A stretch of DNA of 64,000 nt from assembly GCA_029260345.1 (NCBI GenBank), contig JAJDDK010000007.1, positions 252,226-316,225 on the forward strand, read 5' to 3'. The DNA comes from Phycisphaerales bacterium (GTDB lineage Bacteria > Planctomycetota > Phycisphaerae > Phycisphaerales > UBA1924). Below are positions 63,802-64,000 of the stretch, piece after piece (positions within the stretch are counted from its first letter, which is position 1; each line of letters begins with the position of its first letter). The notes under the pieces are model-generated. The model was not told where the DNA came from, ran no database searches, and saw nothing but the letters and a program-made list of their open reading frames with translations. Position numbers and translations under genes: made by a program.

Positions 63802-64000
63802 TCAGAGCTTGTGCTTGGGCGGCCATGTCCAGGCCGGGCCGTTTTTCTGTTCGTAGCGGTCCCACAATTCAATCCAGTAACTGCGGAATCGGTGTTCGCC
63901 GAATTGCTCGTAGTGCGCGCGCACTTGCTTCTCCACTTCGCGATCAGTTCCTTCGAATCCCAGCGCCTCGCGACCGTGTTTGATGGTTTCGGTGTCGATC
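63802..64000 (-). CDS. Protein C-terminus, 5' end beyond the window
   Basis: A minus-strand frame with stop at 63802-63804 and open through the window end. It reads IDTETIKHGREALGFEGTDR, EVEKQVRAHYEQFGEHRFRS and YWIELWDRYEQKNGPAWTWP, ending PKHKL. Helical, charged and without recognisable domain in the visible 65 residues. Because it is partial, no product can be named. Confidence 0.6.
   Translation of the reverse strand, partial: IDTETIKHGREALGFEGTDREVEKQVRAHYEQFGEHRFRSYWIELWDRYEQKNGPAWTWPPKHKL

Overview
The window is bacterial DNA of high GC content with dense, tightly packed genes. It most resembles a planctomycete of the Phycisphaerae type. The support is four large secreted proteins ending in a dockerin-like tag (D-N/F-N-x-D/G-G-x-V-N-G-x-D-L-A-x-L-L-A-x-W-G), a secreted STN-domain protein, a membrane Ser/Thr kinase with a TPR-like tail, a divergent ECF-like sigma factor, and FG-GAP/VCBS-repeat proteins. 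Lineage is inferred from this gene style, not from a marker phylogeny.

Layout. 1-8.8 kb is core chromosome: the end of mutY, rpsA, two secreted proteins, a nucleoside phosphorylase-like protein, nadD, a TPR lipoprotein and tRNA-Glu(TTC). From tRNA-Glu to about 37.5 kb is an accessory island. A tyrosine recombinase gene ends inside the tRNA, marking one att site. Behind it lie an integrative-element module (AAA-type ATPase, small proteins, a HTH/excisionase-like gene preceded by 10-bp tandem repeats), a four-gene operon for an ABC importer plus a membrane-anchored methyltransferase, and then a plus-strand seven-gene block (19.9-37.3 kb). That block encodes an SNF2-type helicase with a DUF3883 tail, a sacsin-like GHKL ATPase, a 323-aa protein of unknown family, a four-helix membrane protein, a DUF1156 DNA methylase, a DUF262/HNH nuclease-like protein and a HEPN-DUF499 ATPase. 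Its helicase-methylase-ATPase core matches what I know as Hma-type anti-phage loci, with extra genes embedded inside it. No second att copy was found, so the right edge is not defined.

37.6-44.05 kb is an RNA-repair locus. rtcR faces a sigma-54 promoter driving rsr (Ro60 ortholog), then two tandem Y RNAs that each carry a tRNA-mimic domain in permuted order, a tRNA-Arg(ACG)-like gene, rtcB ligase and rtcA cyclase. The Y RNAs and tRNA lie in the 508-bp rsr-rtcB gap and were worked out by base pairing. They are the most interesting structure in the window. The locus lies next to a HEPN-containing defence gene, which suggests, but does not prove, a link between RNA damage and RNA repair.

44.5-64 kb is again planctomycete-like chromosome: secreted FG-GAP, M36 protease and NxxGxxAF-repeat proteins with dockerin-like tags, a winged-helix regulator, a Ser/Thr kinase, a VCBS-repeat protein, an ECF-like sigma factor, a flotillin operon and two unknown proteins, the last cut by the window end.

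All calls are by eye from sequence and recalled family motifs; no database search was run.
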